Assembly: GCA_937899645.1 (NCBI GenBank)
Contig: CALCCD010000111.1
Span: forward strand, 1 to 44,603
Reading direction: 5' to 3'
From: an uncultured cyanobacterium
Lineage (GTDB): Bacteria; Cyanobacteriota; Cyanobacteriia; Cyanobacteriales; Geitlerinemataceae
DNA: 44,603 nt
The notes below the pieces were generated by a model, which had not been told where the DNA came from, ran no database searches, and saw only the letters and a program-made list of their open reading frames with translations. The translations under genes were made by a program, and so were the position numbers. Below are positions 1 through 8,630 of this stretch, piece by piece (the first letter of the stretch is position 1; every line of letters starts with the position of its first letter).

Positions 1-47
1 CAGTGCTCGAATCCTGAATACTGGACATTTATTTCCGTGGAGTACTC

Positions 48-203
48 TTAGGCTGTGCCCAGGTCTAATTTTGAGGTGCAGGCGATCGTGCCCCCCGATC
101 TCTCGGTGACGATCTGATGGGAGATCGCCATGCCCAGCCCCGTGCCTTTGCCGACTTCCTTCGTTCTGAAGCCCTGCTCGAAAGAGTGTCGCGAACATGG
201 CCT
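48..203 (-). pseudogene. remnant of a sensor histidine kinase C-terminus
   Basis: Read on the minus strand, this stretch encodes the end of a HATPase_c domain: a short F-box-like segment, then KEVGKGTGLGMAISHQIV, the G2 box of histidine kinases, then a degenerate tail ending at TAA (48-50) right after LDLGTA, where intact kinases continue with a few more residues. The F-box is split: MFATLF is in one frame and EQGFRTK in the next, around the run CTCTTTCGAG, which looks like a one-base insertion. No kinase sequence is recognisable further upstream (about 204-343). I infer a decayed gene rather than a partial live one. The rest of 1-343 shows no gene. Confidence 0.6.
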
Positions 204-343
204 GTGGTAAGCACGGATATTTCTTCACAACTCTTTTAGGGGTGGGCTTTTACGTCAGGCGGCTAATCCCTATGCAAGCGCTTAGACTCCAGATCGAGCC
301 TACCCCTGGCTGACGCCATCGCATAGGTGCTCGGACTCTCGTC

Positions 344-1906
344 CTAATTCTGCGATTCTTTGCCATACGACAGCGCCGCTAAAAACTCCTGTGCCCGATC
401 GCGAATCTGCTGGCGATCGCCCTCTGGAATCTTGCGAAGCTGCGCCAAAATCAGGTTCATTCGCCCTTGGGATTTGAGCGTGTCGTGGTGGCGATCGAGG
501 AAGTTCCAGTACAGGTAATTAAACGGACAGGCCTTCTCGCCCAGACGGTCTTTGCGATCGTAGGCGCAGCCCTTGCAGTAGTCGCTCATCTTGTGGATGT
601 AGTTCGCCGAGGCCACGTAGGGCTTGGTTGCCAGCTTGCCGCCATCGGCGAATATGCCCATACCCAACACGTTGGTCTGCATCACCCAGTCGTAAGCGTC
701 GATAAAAGCGGCGTGGAACCACTGCTCGATCGCCTGGGGCTCGATCCCCGCGATCGTCGCGAAATTCGCCAGCACCATCAGCCGCTGGATATGATGGCCG
801 TAGCCCGTCTCCTCGACTTGCTTCAGCGACTGCTTGAGGCAATTCATCTTGGTTTTGCTGGCGTCCCAGAAAAACTCCGGCAGCGGCTGGTGGTGGTCGA
901 GCGCGTTTGACTCGGCGTAGTCTTCGCCGAAAAACACGTAGAGCCCGCGCATATATTCGCGCCAGCCGAGGATTTGTCGAATCACGCCCTCGACGCTGGC
1001 GAGGGACATTTCGTTGTCGCTGCCGACAGATTTTTCGTATTCCGTTTCGATCGCTTCGACGACCTCGTGGGGTGAGAGCAGCCCGAGATTGAGATAGGGC
1101 GAGAGCAGCGCGTGCCACATCGTCGTTTCACCCGTAACCATCGCGTCCTGATACGTGCCAAAGCCCGCGAGTCTTTTTTCGAGGAAGTTATCGAGGACTT
1201 CGAGCGCCTGCGATCGCGTCACCGCCCAGCCGAACGGCTCCATCTGGCCGTAGAGTTCGCCGCCGATCTCCTCGACTTTTGCCATCACCTCACAGGTGAT
1301 CTCATCCGGCTCAAATAGCAGCGACGGTGGTGGATTTAGCCCTTTTTTCGGCGGTTTTCGGTTCTCTTTATCGAAATTCCAGCGATCGCCAGCGGGTTCG
1401 CCATCTTCGGTCATGAGGATGTCGAAGTCCTTGCGGCTCTGGCGATAAAAATCCTCCATTCGCAGGCGCTTGCGACCCTTCGCCCACTTCACGAATTTGG
1501 CTTCGGATTGGAAAAACAGGTCGTTGTCGAGCCAATCGATCGCGACCCCATCGGGCGAGTTCGTGCTGGGTAAGGGCATCGCCTCGATCGCGCGCCGGAA
1601 AGGAAAATCCGTCGGCTCCATCACGGCGACGGTGTCGAGGCCGCGATCGGCGATCCAGTCCCGCAGCGGCGTCGCGAAATCGTCGGCGATCGCGTACGTC
1701 ACGTCGGTGTAGCCCGCTGCGCGCAGATCCTCGGCAAAGTGACGCATTGCCGACCAGACGAGGACGAGTTTCTGGCGGTGGTAGGGGCGTGCGGTGGAGA
1801 AGTTGCGGGACTCGATAAGCGCGAGCGGCGTATCCTTGGGGCGATCGCGCAGGTGTCCGCCCGCGATCGCGAGTTGGTTGCCGAGAATCCACAGTCCGGT
1901 GGTCAT
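344..1906 (-). CDS. cryptochrome/photolyase family protein, Fe-S (6-4 photolyase-like) type
   Basis: A 520-residue protein of the deoxyribodipyrimidine photolyase-related family (COG3046; FeS-BCP, like Agrobacterium PhrB). The N-terminal Rossmann-like part begins TTGLWILGNQL, as is usual for the family. The FAD-binding helical part contains the conserved stretch around GHHIQRLMVLANF and the WFHAAFIDAYDWVMQTNV region. Near the C-terminus YCKGC and ACPFNYLYW supply three cysteines, and with the earlier Cys in MNCLKQ they give the four ligands expected for the family's [4Fe-4S] cluster. Members repair UV (6-4) photoproducts or act as photoreceptors; which applies here cannot be told. It lies 35 nt downstream of the small GTPase gene on the same strand, so the two are probably cotranscribed. 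Confidence 0.9.
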   Translation of the reverse strand: MTTGLWILGNQLAIAGGHLRDRPKDTPLALIESRNFSTARPYHRQKLVLVWSAMRHFAEDLRAAGYTDVTYAIADDFATPLRDWIADRGLDTVAVMEPTDFPFRRAIEAMPLPSTNSPDGVAIDWLDNDLFFQSEAKFVKWAKGRKRLRMEDFYRQSRKDFDILMTEDGEPAGDRWNFDKENRKPPKKGLNPPPSLLFEPDEITCEVMAKVEEIGGELYGQMEPFGWAVTRSQALEVLDNFLEKRLAGFGTYQDAMVTGETTMWHALLSPYLNLGLLSPHEVVEAIETEYEKSVGSDNEMSLASVEGVIRQILGWREYMRGLYVFFGEDYAESNALDHHQPLPEFFWDASKTKMNCLKQSLKQVEETGYGHHIQRLMVLANFATIAGIEPQAIEQWFHAAFIDAYDWVMQTNVLGMGIFADGGKLATKPYVASANYIHKMSDYCKGCAYDRKDRLGEKACPFNYLYWNFLDRHHDTLKSQGRMNLILAQLRKIPEGDRQQIRDRAQEFLAALSYGKESQN

Positions 1907-1941
1907 GCGTCGTCAGTGTGGTGAAGGTCGGCGGGCACGTC

Positions 1942-2466
1942 CTACGCCAGCGTGGCCGCCGCCAGCTCCAGAAACAGCGACTCGACGTTCGCGCCGCTCT
2001 TCGCGGAGGTGGTGTAAGCGTGGAGAATTTCGTCCTTGTGGCGATCGCGAACTTCGCCCAGCAGCATCTGGCTCCGACCGGCTTCGACGAGGTCGGCTTT
2101 GTTGAGCGCCACCGAAATTGCGCCGTCTTTGCTGACGCTGCGGTAGAGCGCGATGTGCCCTTCAATATTCTCGATCGTCTCCGGACGCGACAGGTCGGCG
2201 ACGATAATCGTGCCTTTCGAGCCTTGCAGGTAGCTCGGCGCGATCGCTTTGAACTTCGTCTGCCCTTCCAAATCCCAGACGATTAACTGCATCGCCTGCG
2301 GATCGCCACCGTCGGGCGCGGCCACCTCGAGACTGCGGCGCGAGATTTTAACGCCGACGGTCGAAAGATAGCGATCGTCGAATTTGCCTTCTACGTAGCG
2401 GCGGATCAGGCTCGTTTTACCGACACTAAAATCGCCGACCATGGTGATTTTTCGGGAAATTGTCAT
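1942..2466 (-). CDS. Rab-like small GTPase
   Basis: A 174-residue Ras/Rab-superfamily GTPase with all G motifs visible: G1 GDFSVGKTS (11-19), a switch I threonine in STVGVK (about 36), G3 WDLEGQ (64-69), G4 NKAD (122-125) and G5 SAK (154-156). The glutamine after the G3 glycine, used in GTP hydrolysis in Rab/Ras proteins, is present. No C-terminal CaaX or CC prenylation motif is seen; the protein ends in an alanine-rich helix. Bacterial Rab-like GTPases of this size are known in cyanobacteria and some act in polarity or motility, but partners here are unknown. ATG start at 2466 is preceded by AAGG at a suitable distance. Probably first gene of an operon with the photolyase gene. Confidence 0.87.
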   Translation of the reverse strand: MTISRKITMVGDFSVGKTSLIRRYVEGKFDDRYLSTVGVKISRRSLEVAAPDGGDPQAMQLIVWDLEGQTKFKAIAPSYLQGSKGTIIVADLSRPETIENIEGHIALYRSVSKDGAISVALNKADLVEAGRSQMLLGEVRDRHKDEILHAYTTSAKSGANVESLFLELAAATLA

Positions 2467-2677
2467 GGGAATCCTTGAAGGCGTGCGCGTTTGGGGTTAC
2501 TGCGGGTTATCTGGGGGGTGCGCGAGCCGAAGCTCTGTGTGACAGGTTGCAACGCTGAGGCCGACATAACTGGCTTCAGGGCTTCTGTATTAAACAGGAG
2601 AATGGATGCCCATCGCGGGTGGTATCGCCCGTACACTCGCCTCAATCTACCCAAAACTTCCGCTCGAGCTGACGCCG

Positions 2678-5296
2678 CTACTTGAGATAGGCCACCGTCA
2701 CGCCCGCACCGCCGTCGTTTTGTGCGGCTAGCTCGAAGCGATCGATATGCGGCGATCGCTTCAGTAGCTCGTGGACGCCCTGGCGCAGCTTGCCCGTGCC
2801 TTTGCCGTGGATAATCCACAGCGCCCCGCCCACCGGCACGGCCTCGGCGATCGCGTTTTCCAGCGCCATCTCCGCCTCAGAGATGCGGCTGCCGCGAATG
2901 TCGTGGGTGTTTTTCGAGGTGCGGACGATCGGAGCGTCTTTCTTCTTCTGGGCATTTTTAGCCGCCTCGACCTTGGCTTTCTTGGCCGTGGCCTTGGTTT
3001 TTGGCTTGGCTTCCGGCACATCGGGCTTCTTGCCGTCCAGCGACTCGATTTCCGCCAGCCCGACGGTCATTTTCATGATCCCGAAACGCACCATCAGCTC
3101 GCTGTCACCCACTTCGCTGAGGACTTCTGCCACCTGGCCGAGGCGCGGGATGCGAATGCGATCGCCCACCTTCGGCTTAAATCCGGGCTTCGGTTTGGGT
3201 GCGGCGGGCAGGCGCTTCTCAGCGATATTGTCGATCGCGTCGGTGGCGGCGCGGGCGGCTTGGGCCGTCGGGTTCTTGCCCTGCTGGAGCTTGCGGATCA
3301 CCTTGGCAATCTCGCCCTTGGCTTGGCCGATTTCGGCGCGGACGGCCTCTTCCTGCTGCTGCTTGAGCTCGGTTTCGCGAATCTTGAGCTGCTCGGCTTT
3401 TTGCGCGATTTCGCGGTTGAGTCGTTCGGCCTGGGCGACGATTTTCTGGGCTTCGTTGGCTTTGGTTTCCTGGCGGCGGCGCTCGGCTTCTAGCTCCGCG
3501 ATCGTCTGGTTGATGTCGGCGATGCCGCTGGGCGCGACCTGGTGTTCGGCCACGTCCAGCACTTCCGAATCGAGGCCGAGGCGACGGGCGATCGCCAGCG
3601 CGTTCGATCGTCCGGGAATCCCCCAGAGCAGCCGGTAGGTGGGCTTGAGGCTCACGTCGTCGAACTCCACCGAGGCGTTCTCGAAGCGATCGTCGTTGTA
3701 TTTCAGCGTCTTAAGTTCGCCGAAGTGGGTGGTCGCGATTGTCAGGCGCGTGCGATCGGCCAGGGTTTTCAGCAGCGCGATCGCCAGGGCGCTGCCTTCA
3801 GTGGGGTCGGTTCCCGCGCCGACTTCATCGAGCAGCACGAGGGCATCGGGGGTGGGGTCTGGCAGAGTCTCGATCGCGGCGGGCGCTTCTGGTTCGAGAG
3901 TTGCGACGGCGGTGTTACCTTCGCCGTTCGTTTCGCTATTGAGTTCGCCGTCGAATTCGCCGTTGAATTCACCAATAGCCGTGCCGTTCGACCCGTTCGC
4001 CTCCACTGCCGACTCATCCGCGACGCCCACCGAGCCCGTCGGCAGCGCTTCGAGAATGCGGCTAATCCGGCGAATATGACCCGAAAATGTCGAAAGACTC
4101 TGCTGCAACGATTGCTCGTCGCCAATATCCGCCAAAATTCGCCCAAACCAGCAGATTTCTACCGGCTCGCGTGCCGGGACGAACATGCCGCAGCGCGCCA
4201 TCAGCGCCGCCAAGCCGATCGACTTCAGCGTCACGGTCTTTCCGCCCGTGTTCGGCCCCGTGATTGCCACTACCTTGGTTTGGGCGCGGACGGGCGCATC
4301 GATCGGCACCACCGCCGTGCCATCCTCGCGCTCGTGCTGCCAGACCAGCAGCGGATGGCGTAGGTTCCGCAGGTTCATCGGCGCATCGAGTCTGACGAAG
4401 CGCGGCGGGTTTGCCTCCAGCCAGTAGCCGTAACGGGCACGCGCCACCGCCAGGTCGATCGTCGTGACGATCGCCAGCATCATCTCCAGACTCTCGGCCA
4501 CTTCCGCCACCTGTTCGCTCAGCTTCCGCAGAACGACTTCCTCGGCCTGGCGCTCTTTGCGCTGAAGCGTGCGGAGCTGGTTATTATCGTTGACGATCGA
4601 CTTCGGCTCGATATAAAACGTCGAGCCGGTGCTGGAAATATCGTGGACGATACCGGGAATCTCGCCCTGGAGGCCAGCTTTCACCGGCACGACGTAGCGA
4701 TCGCCGCGCATCGACACCGAATGCTCCTGCAATGCCGAAGCGTGCCGCTGCATCAGGCGCTGGAGCGTTTGTTGGATGCGGCTGCGGGTGGTTTTGAGCT
4801 GGTTGCGGATGCCGCCCAGCTCCGGGCTGGCGCGATCGGTCACCGAGCCGCGCTCGTCTACGCAGCGGTGGATTTCCTTCTCCAGGTCGGCGTGGGTGTT
4901 GAGCTGGGCGACCATGCCTTTGAGTTCGGGCAGTTCCAGATCTTCCAGACCGTCGATCGTCCGGCGGATTTGCCGCGCCCCGGATAGCGTCCCGGCAATG
5001 TCGATGCACTCTTCGCCGGAGAGGATGCCTTGCAGCGTCGCCCGCTCGATCGCGCCGCCGATATCGGTAATGCCGCCGAACCCCAGACTGGCGTTGACAT
5101 CCAGCTCGATCGCATACGCCTCCTTCGTTTGTGCCAGCAGCCGCTCGCTCTCGGCCTGTGTTTGCGGCAGCGCCAGATTTCGCGCCGCGATCGTGGTGAG
5201 ATTCGTGGCGCAAAACGTCGAGAGGTGCTGGCACAGGCGCGACCATTCGAGCAGGTCGAGGGTTTCGGATTGAATCAACGGTGGAGCAGGAAGCAA
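2678..5296 (-). CDS. mutS2: MutS2 family ATPase with C-terminal Smr endonuclease domain
   Basis: An 872-residue MutS2. Visible parts: core/clamp helices (about 1-330), the ATPase with Walker A GPNTGGKT (347-354) and Walker B LVLLDE (486-491) followed by VGAGTDPTEGSAL, a long charged coiled coil (about 590-690), a small KOW-like segment (about 705-750), a lysine/alanine-rich linker, and an Smr domain (about 798-872) with DIRG and HGKGTGKLR. MutS2 acts in suppression of recombination or in rescue of collided ribosomes, not in mismatch repair. A low-complexity insert rich in Asn, Gly and Glu (about 420-484) separates the conserved GHIRRISRILEAL segment from Walker B and is much longer than the short loop usual there. 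The gene is transcribed divergently from moeA. Confidence 0.93.
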   Translation of the reverse strand: MLPAPPLIQSETLDLLEWSRLCQHLSTFCATNLTTIAARNLALPQTQAESERLLAQTKEAYAIELDVNASLGFGGITDIGGAIERATLQGILSGEECIDIAGTLSGARQIRRTIDGLEDLELPELKGMVAQLNTHADLEKEIHRCVDERGSVTDRASPELGGIRNQLKTTRSRIQQTLQRLMQRHASALQEHSVSMRGDRYVVPVKAGLQGEIPGIVHDISSTGSTFYIEPKSIVNDNNQLRTLQRKERQAEEVVLRKLSEQVAEVAESLEMMLAIVTTIDLAVARARYGYWLEANPPRFVRLDAPMNLRNLRHPLLVWQHEREDGTAVVPIDAPVRAQTKVVAITGPNTGGKTVTLKSIGLAALMARCGMFVPAREPVEICWFGRILADIGDEQSLQQSLSTFSGHIRRISRILEALPTGSVGVADESAVEANGSNGTAIGEFNGEFDGELNSETNGEGNTAVATLEPEAPAAIETLPDPTPDALVLLDEVGAGTDPTEGSALAIALLKTLADRTRLTIATTHFGELKTLKYNDDRFENASVEFDDVSLKPTYRLLWGIPGRSNALAIARRLGLDSEVLDVAEHQVAPSGIADINQTIAELEAERRRQETKANEAQKIVAQAERLNREIAQKAEQLKIRETELKQQQEEAVRAEIGQAKGEIAKVIRKLQQGKNPTAQAARAATDAIDNIAEKRLPAAPKPKPGFKPKVGDRIRIPRLGQVAEVLSEVGDSELMVRFGIMKMTVGLAEIESLDGKKPDVPEAKPKTKATAKKAKVEAAKNAQKKKDAPIVRTSKNTHDIRGSRISEAEMALENAIAEAVPVGGALWIIHGKGTGKLRQGVHELLKRSPHIDRFELAAQNDGGAGVTVAYLK

Positions 5297-5298
5297 CT

Positions 5299-5322
5299 GT
5301 AGGGGCGCATGGCAATGCGCCC
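5299..5322. repeat. palindromic dispersed repeat (GGGGCGCAT/ATGCGCCC type)
   Basis: GGGGCGCAT-GGCA-ATGCGCCC forms an 8-bp stem just outside the mutS2 start. A second palindrome of the same design lies at 9655-9677. Such short GC-rich palindromes are common between cyanobacterial genes; no coding role is seen. Confidence 0.45.
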
Positions 5323-5459
5323 GGGATGTGACATCACAAGCGCATCAATTGTTACTAATCTTAAAGTAATACCGAGCCCGACTTCTAGATTGTCGCTTTT
5401 GCCGCAACCCGCACTATCCGCTGTGCGGAGGCTACGCCAACGACTACGCTCAGTATTCA

Positions 5460-5488
5460 TTGACACTTGTGTGTCAGAGATATCAAAT
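5460..5488 (+). promoter_or_regulatory. candidate moeA promoter with an overlapping inverted repeat
   Basis: TTGACA (5460-5465) matches a sigma-70 -35 box. TATCAA (5481-5486) is a weak -10 at a short 15-nt spacing; TCAAAT two bases later would give 17 nt. The inverted repeat TGACAC-TTGT-GTGTCA (5461-5476) fills the spacer and overlaps the -35, the usual place for a repressor operator. The moeA start codon is 30-40 nt downstream. Motif matching only. Confidence 0.35.
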
Positions 5489-5518
5489 TTCGATCGAGCA
5501 ATATCAGGAGACGTCGCC

Positions 5519-6796
5519 ATGAGCGAAATGATTCCCGTCCGCGAAGCCGAAGCGATCGTCCTCGACGCCGTGCGCTCGTTTGACGCCGATCGCTGTGGGA
5601 AAAATGGCGACCTCGAAACCGTTCCCCTCGCCGACGCCGATGGCCGCATCCTCGCCCAGCCAGTTGCCAGTCGCCTCGACTTCCCCCACTGGGATAACTC
5701 CGCAATGGACGGATACGCCGTGTGCTTCGCCGATGTTGCCGCTGCCAGCGAAGCGGAGCCCGTCACCCTCGCCCTCGCGGGAGAAATCCCCGCCGGACGC
5801 GCCCCCGACCTCGCCCTCGAACGCGGCCAAGCCGCCCGCATCTTCACCGGCGCGATGCTCCCCGACGGCGCGGACACGATCGTCATGCAGGAAAACACCA
5901 CCCCCAACGACCACACCGTTTCGGTCAACGTCGCGCCGCCCCAGATCGGCCACTTCGTCCGCAAACAAGGCCAGTTTTGCCAGGCGGGCGAAACGCTGCT
6001 TCCCGCCGGAACACGCATCGCCGCCGCCGAACTCGCCGTCCTCGCCTCCGCGCAGTGTACTGCCGTACCGGTGTTTCGCCGCCCCCGCGTCGCCGTCCTC
6101 TCTACCGGGCGCGAGCTGGTGTCGCCCGAGGACACGCTCAAACCCGGCCAGATCGTCGACTCCAATCGGATCGCGATCGCCAGCTTCCTGACGCAACACG
6201 GCGCGGAGGTTATCCCCTTCGGCATTATCGATGACGATCGCGAAGCCACCGCCGCTGCGATTTCCCGCGCAATCGACGCTGCCGATCTCGTCATCTCCAC
6301 CGGTGGCGTCTCCGTCGGCGACTACGACTATGTTGAGGATGTCTTGGAAGAGCTGGGCGGCGAAATTCGCATCCGCAAGATCGCTATCAAACCGGGCAAG
6401 CCGCTGACGTTCGCAACCTTCGATCGCGGCGGAAATTCGGTCGCCTACTTCGGCCTACCGGGGAATCCGGTGTCGGCGCTGGTGGGCTGCTGGCGGTTCG
6501 TGCGATCGGCGCTGCTGAAGCGATCGGGCTTGGCGCGGGGCTGGGAGCCGCAGTTCGTACGGGCGACGCTGCGTGAGGGGTTGAAGGCGGGCGGCGGTCG
6601 CGAGACGTATGTGTGGGGGGCGCTGTATTACGGGAATGGCGGGTTTGAGTTCGATCGCGATCGGGGCAGTATCAATTCGGGCAACGCGATCGGGTTGGCA
6701 TTGTGTAATGGATTGGCGGTGGTTCCGGTGGGGGAAAAGGCGATCGGGGCTGGAGAAGTGGTGGAGGTGTTGCAGATGGGGTCGCCAATTTTCTAG
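5519..6796 (+). CDS. moeA: molybdopterin molybdenumtransferase MoeA
   Basis: MoeA inserts molybdate into adenylylated molybdopterin, the last step of molybdenum cofactor synthesis; in cyanobacteria the cofactor serves nitrate reductase NarB. The 425-residue protein has the MoeA N-terminal domains (MDGYAV, DGADTIVMQENT), the MoCF-binding domain with STGGVSVGDYDYV, and the C-terminal segment with GLPGNPVSALV. The frame is open upstream to 5309, but the ATG at 5519 is preceded by AGGAG (5506-5510) at a good distance and gives the family's usual N-terminus, so I take it as the start. The position in a region with nirA and nrtAB fits a nitrate-assimilation role, though these genes are 16-20 kb away. 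Confidence 0.93.
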   Translation: MSEMIPVREAEAIVLDAVRSFDADRCGKNGDLETVPLADADGRILAQPVASRLDFPHWDNSAMDGYAVCFADVAAASEAEPVTLALAGEIPAGRAPDLALERGQAARIFTGAMLPDGADTIVMQENTTPNDHTVSVNVAPPQIGHFVRKQGQFCQAGETLLPAGTRIAAAELAVLASAQCTAVPVFRRPRVAVLSTGRELVSPEDTLKPGQIVDSNRIAIASFLTQHGAEVIPFGIIDDDREATAAAISRAIDAADLVISTGGVSVGDYDYVEDVLEELGGEIRIRKIAIKPGKPLTFATFDRGGNSVAYFGLPGNPVSALVGCWRFVRSALLKRSGLARGWEPQFVRATLREGLKAGGGRETYVWGALYYGNGGFEFDRDRGSINSGNAIGLALCNGLAVVPVGEKAIGAGEVVEVLQMGSPIF

Positions 6797-6885
6797 CGCG
6801 TGGCGGGTGCAGCGCAGAGCATGGGAACGCTAGTGGTGACGGTGACTCGCAAAGTCACACCAAAGCTCTCCTCGACAGCGCCCGT

Positions 6886-7644
6886 ATGAAGCTGAAACCT
6901 CGCCATCGCAATCCTCAGAGAACGAGAAAGGCGCTCCTGATGCTTCTCGCTTTCGCGATTGGGTTGGCAATTGGCAGCTTCTGGCGCATGAGGTGGATGG
7001 TGTTCGATACGTCTCATCTCGAAAGGCACTTGGCCGCTGGAGACTTTCACAAAGCTGATGTGGAGACCAGCCGTTTGCTCGGTATTGCAATTCGGACTCA
7101 CACAAATCGCCACCGATCTCAGTGGGCATCGCTTCTAGACACTTTGTTTCAGGCCATCAAATCCCAAGTCTTGCTTGAAGTGGGTTTGCCCTGTGCGGAG
7201 CTGAGAGCGATCGACGAGCTGTGGCTAGAACACAGTCAGGGTCAGTATGGTTTCTTCGTTCAGATGAACCGAGTGCTGGCGATCGCTCGTATCCATCCAG
7301 CGTCCGAAGAGTCGCCTGAAGATTCAGATCGATTGGTAGACCGCTTAGCCTGGAACGACAACGAAGCCGAGTACTTCCTGTCATGGTCTACTCTTCGCCA
7401 TCGCTATCACGTATCTGTTTTCCAGGATTCGGGATACATACAGGAAGTAGACTTTCCTCTCTCTCGTGGCTTCTATCCCACGCCACTTTGGTACTACCAA
7501 AGCAAAGCGGCTGGGAAGTTTCGATATGGCATGCACAGAGCCTTGAAAGATATGGCTCGGTGCTACCAAGACGAAATCGCAGAAACGCTCGAACAAACCC
7601 CAGGAATTGACGAAAATGCGCCACGGGAACTAATCGTTTGGTGA
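6886..7644 (+). CDS. membrane-anchored GUN4-domain protein
   Basis: The 252-residue protein has a basic N-terminus, one hydrophobic segment (about 15-33, LLMLLAFAIGLAIGSFW), and then a GUN4-like domain: LAAGDFHKADVETSRLL, LPCAELRAIDELWLEHS and GQYGFFVQ match the GUN4 signatures (L..GD...AD.ET..L; LP..L..ID.LW...S.G..GF..Q). The last part (DFPLSRGFYPTP) resembles the GUN4 core end. GUN4 binds porphyrins and stimulates Mg-chelatase. Cyanobacteria hold several GUN4 paralogues, and those with extra domains have mostly unknown or sensory roles. The TM anchor argues against this being the soluble Mg-chelatase cofactor. It lies 89 nt after moeA on the same strand and converges with the Uma2 gene. 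Confidence 0.78.
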   Translation: MKLKPRHRNPQRTRKALLMLLAFAIGLAIGSFWRMRWMVFDTSHLERHLAAGDFHKADVETSRLLGIAIRTHTNRHRSQWASLLDTLFQAIKSQVLLEVGLPCAELRAIDELWLEHSQGQYGFFVQMNRVLAIARIHPASEESPEDSDRLVDRLAWNDNEAEYFLSWSTLRHRYHVSVFQDSGYIQEVDFPLSRGFYPTPLWYYQSKAAGKFRYGMHRALKDMARCYQDEIAETLEQTPGIDENAPRELIVW

Positions 7645-7701
7645 GTAACTCAGTTTATGAATCTGCGTCGACATCACACTCCATGTAGAGACGATGCTTG
7701 T

Positions 7702-8313
7702 TCAGCTCCAGATGCGCGAGAGCGAAAGCGCGAACCCTGGCAAAATGTCCTCACCGGAAACTGCGCTGGGATTAGACAGAATCTCAACCTCGCCATTGGC
7801 GCGATAGATTTCGACAGACTTCGATTGCGGGTCAATCAGCCAGCCGAGACGCGCCCCATTGCTGCAATACTCGCGCATCTTCGCCTGCGTCGGCTTCAGC
7901 CCATCCGATTTGGAGCGGAGTTCGACGACGAAATCGGGGCAGAGGTTCGCGAACGTGCTGCGCTGCTCGTCCGTGAGCGCATCCCACCGCTCCGAGCTGA
8001 CCCACGAGGCATCGGGAGAAAGAATCGCGCCATTGGGCAGCGTGAAGCCCGTAGAAGAGTCGAACACCTTGCCGGGGTAGCCGTTGTCCTCGTTCCAGCG
8101 GTAGAGCTGAGCGTTGATGCTGCTGTTGCGTTCGCCGGTTTCCCAGCCGGTCGGTGGATTCACGAGGAGTTCTCCTGCGGCGGTGCGCTCGAGGCGGATG
8201 TCTTTGTTGTGGGTCGCGAGGGTGGCGAACTGTTCGGGGGTGACGTGGAGCTTGAGGCCGATCGGAAGATTGAGCGATAGTGTCGTGGTGGGCGGAGCGA
8301 CAATTTGAACCAT
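7702..8313 (-). CDS. Uma2 family (DUF820) putative restriction-like endonuclease
   Basis: A 203-residue Uma2 protein, a PD-(D/E)XK-fold family greatly expanded in cyanobacteria. Typical features: an N-terminal segment about an easily recognised 'T.EQF..L' start, GELLVNPPTG, the SPDASWVS motif with the acidic residue, PDFVVELRSKSD carrying the catalytic E and K, then MREYCSNGARLGWLIDP and a C-terminal VSGEDILPGFALSL. Functions are largely unproven; a link to mobile DNA is often suspected. It is convergent with the GUN4 gene and is followed upstream (8377-8484) by a MITE-like element. Confidence 0.9.
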   Translation of the reverse strand: MVQIVAPPTTTLSLNLPIGLKLHVTPEQFATLATHNKDIRLERTAAGELLVNPPTGWETGERNSSINAQLYRWNEDNGYPGKVFDSSTGFTLPNGAILSPDASWVSSERWDALTDEQRSTFANLCPDFVVELRSKSDGLKPTQAKMREYCSNGARLGWLIDPQSKSVEIYRANGEVEILSNPSAVSGEDILPGFALSLSRIWS

Positions 8314-8376
8314 GGCGGGGTGGCGGCAGGTGTGACAGTTGGCGAAAAACCGCAGAAAACCGATCTCGTTTCAGCC

Positions 8377-8484
8377 TAATACCAAATCCGAATTCGCAAA
8401 GTCCGATTGATTTATCTATCCAGGAAACCGCGCTTCGACTACGCTCAGCGCTCATCGGGTCTACGTAGGTCGGATTTGGTATAA
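8377..8484. mobile_element. MITE-like element with about 14-bp terminal inverted repeats
   Basis: TAATACCAAATCCGA at the left (8377-8391) is matched in inverse orientation by TCGGATTTGGTATAA at the right (8470-8484). The interior is about 78 bp, is non-coding, and contains GCTTCGACTACGCTCAG, a string shared in part (CGACTACGCTCAG) with 5441-5453. Size and ends fit a miniature inverted-repeat element. The remainder of the 8314-8630 gap holds a GC-rich, partly palindromic stretch (about 8530-8610) resembling the CGTTCCC..CGCGG repeats at 41.7 kb; no gene is seen there. Confidence 0.6.
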
Positions 8485-8630
8485 CTCAGCAGCCGAGGCC
8501 GATCTGCTTCAAGCTTGACTCAGGACTTTTACATCGCTCCCGCGCGGGCAATGCATTATCCAGACACGCCGCGCCTCCCGCATCAATTGAGACGCGGGGC
8601 GCGGGAACGGTTAGGCGGGAAAATCCGGCG

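Noticed and set aside
1-20. A tRNA T-arm-like string (GCTCGAATCC) at the left edge
   Set aside because: The flanking bases do not form a T stem or an acceptor stem.
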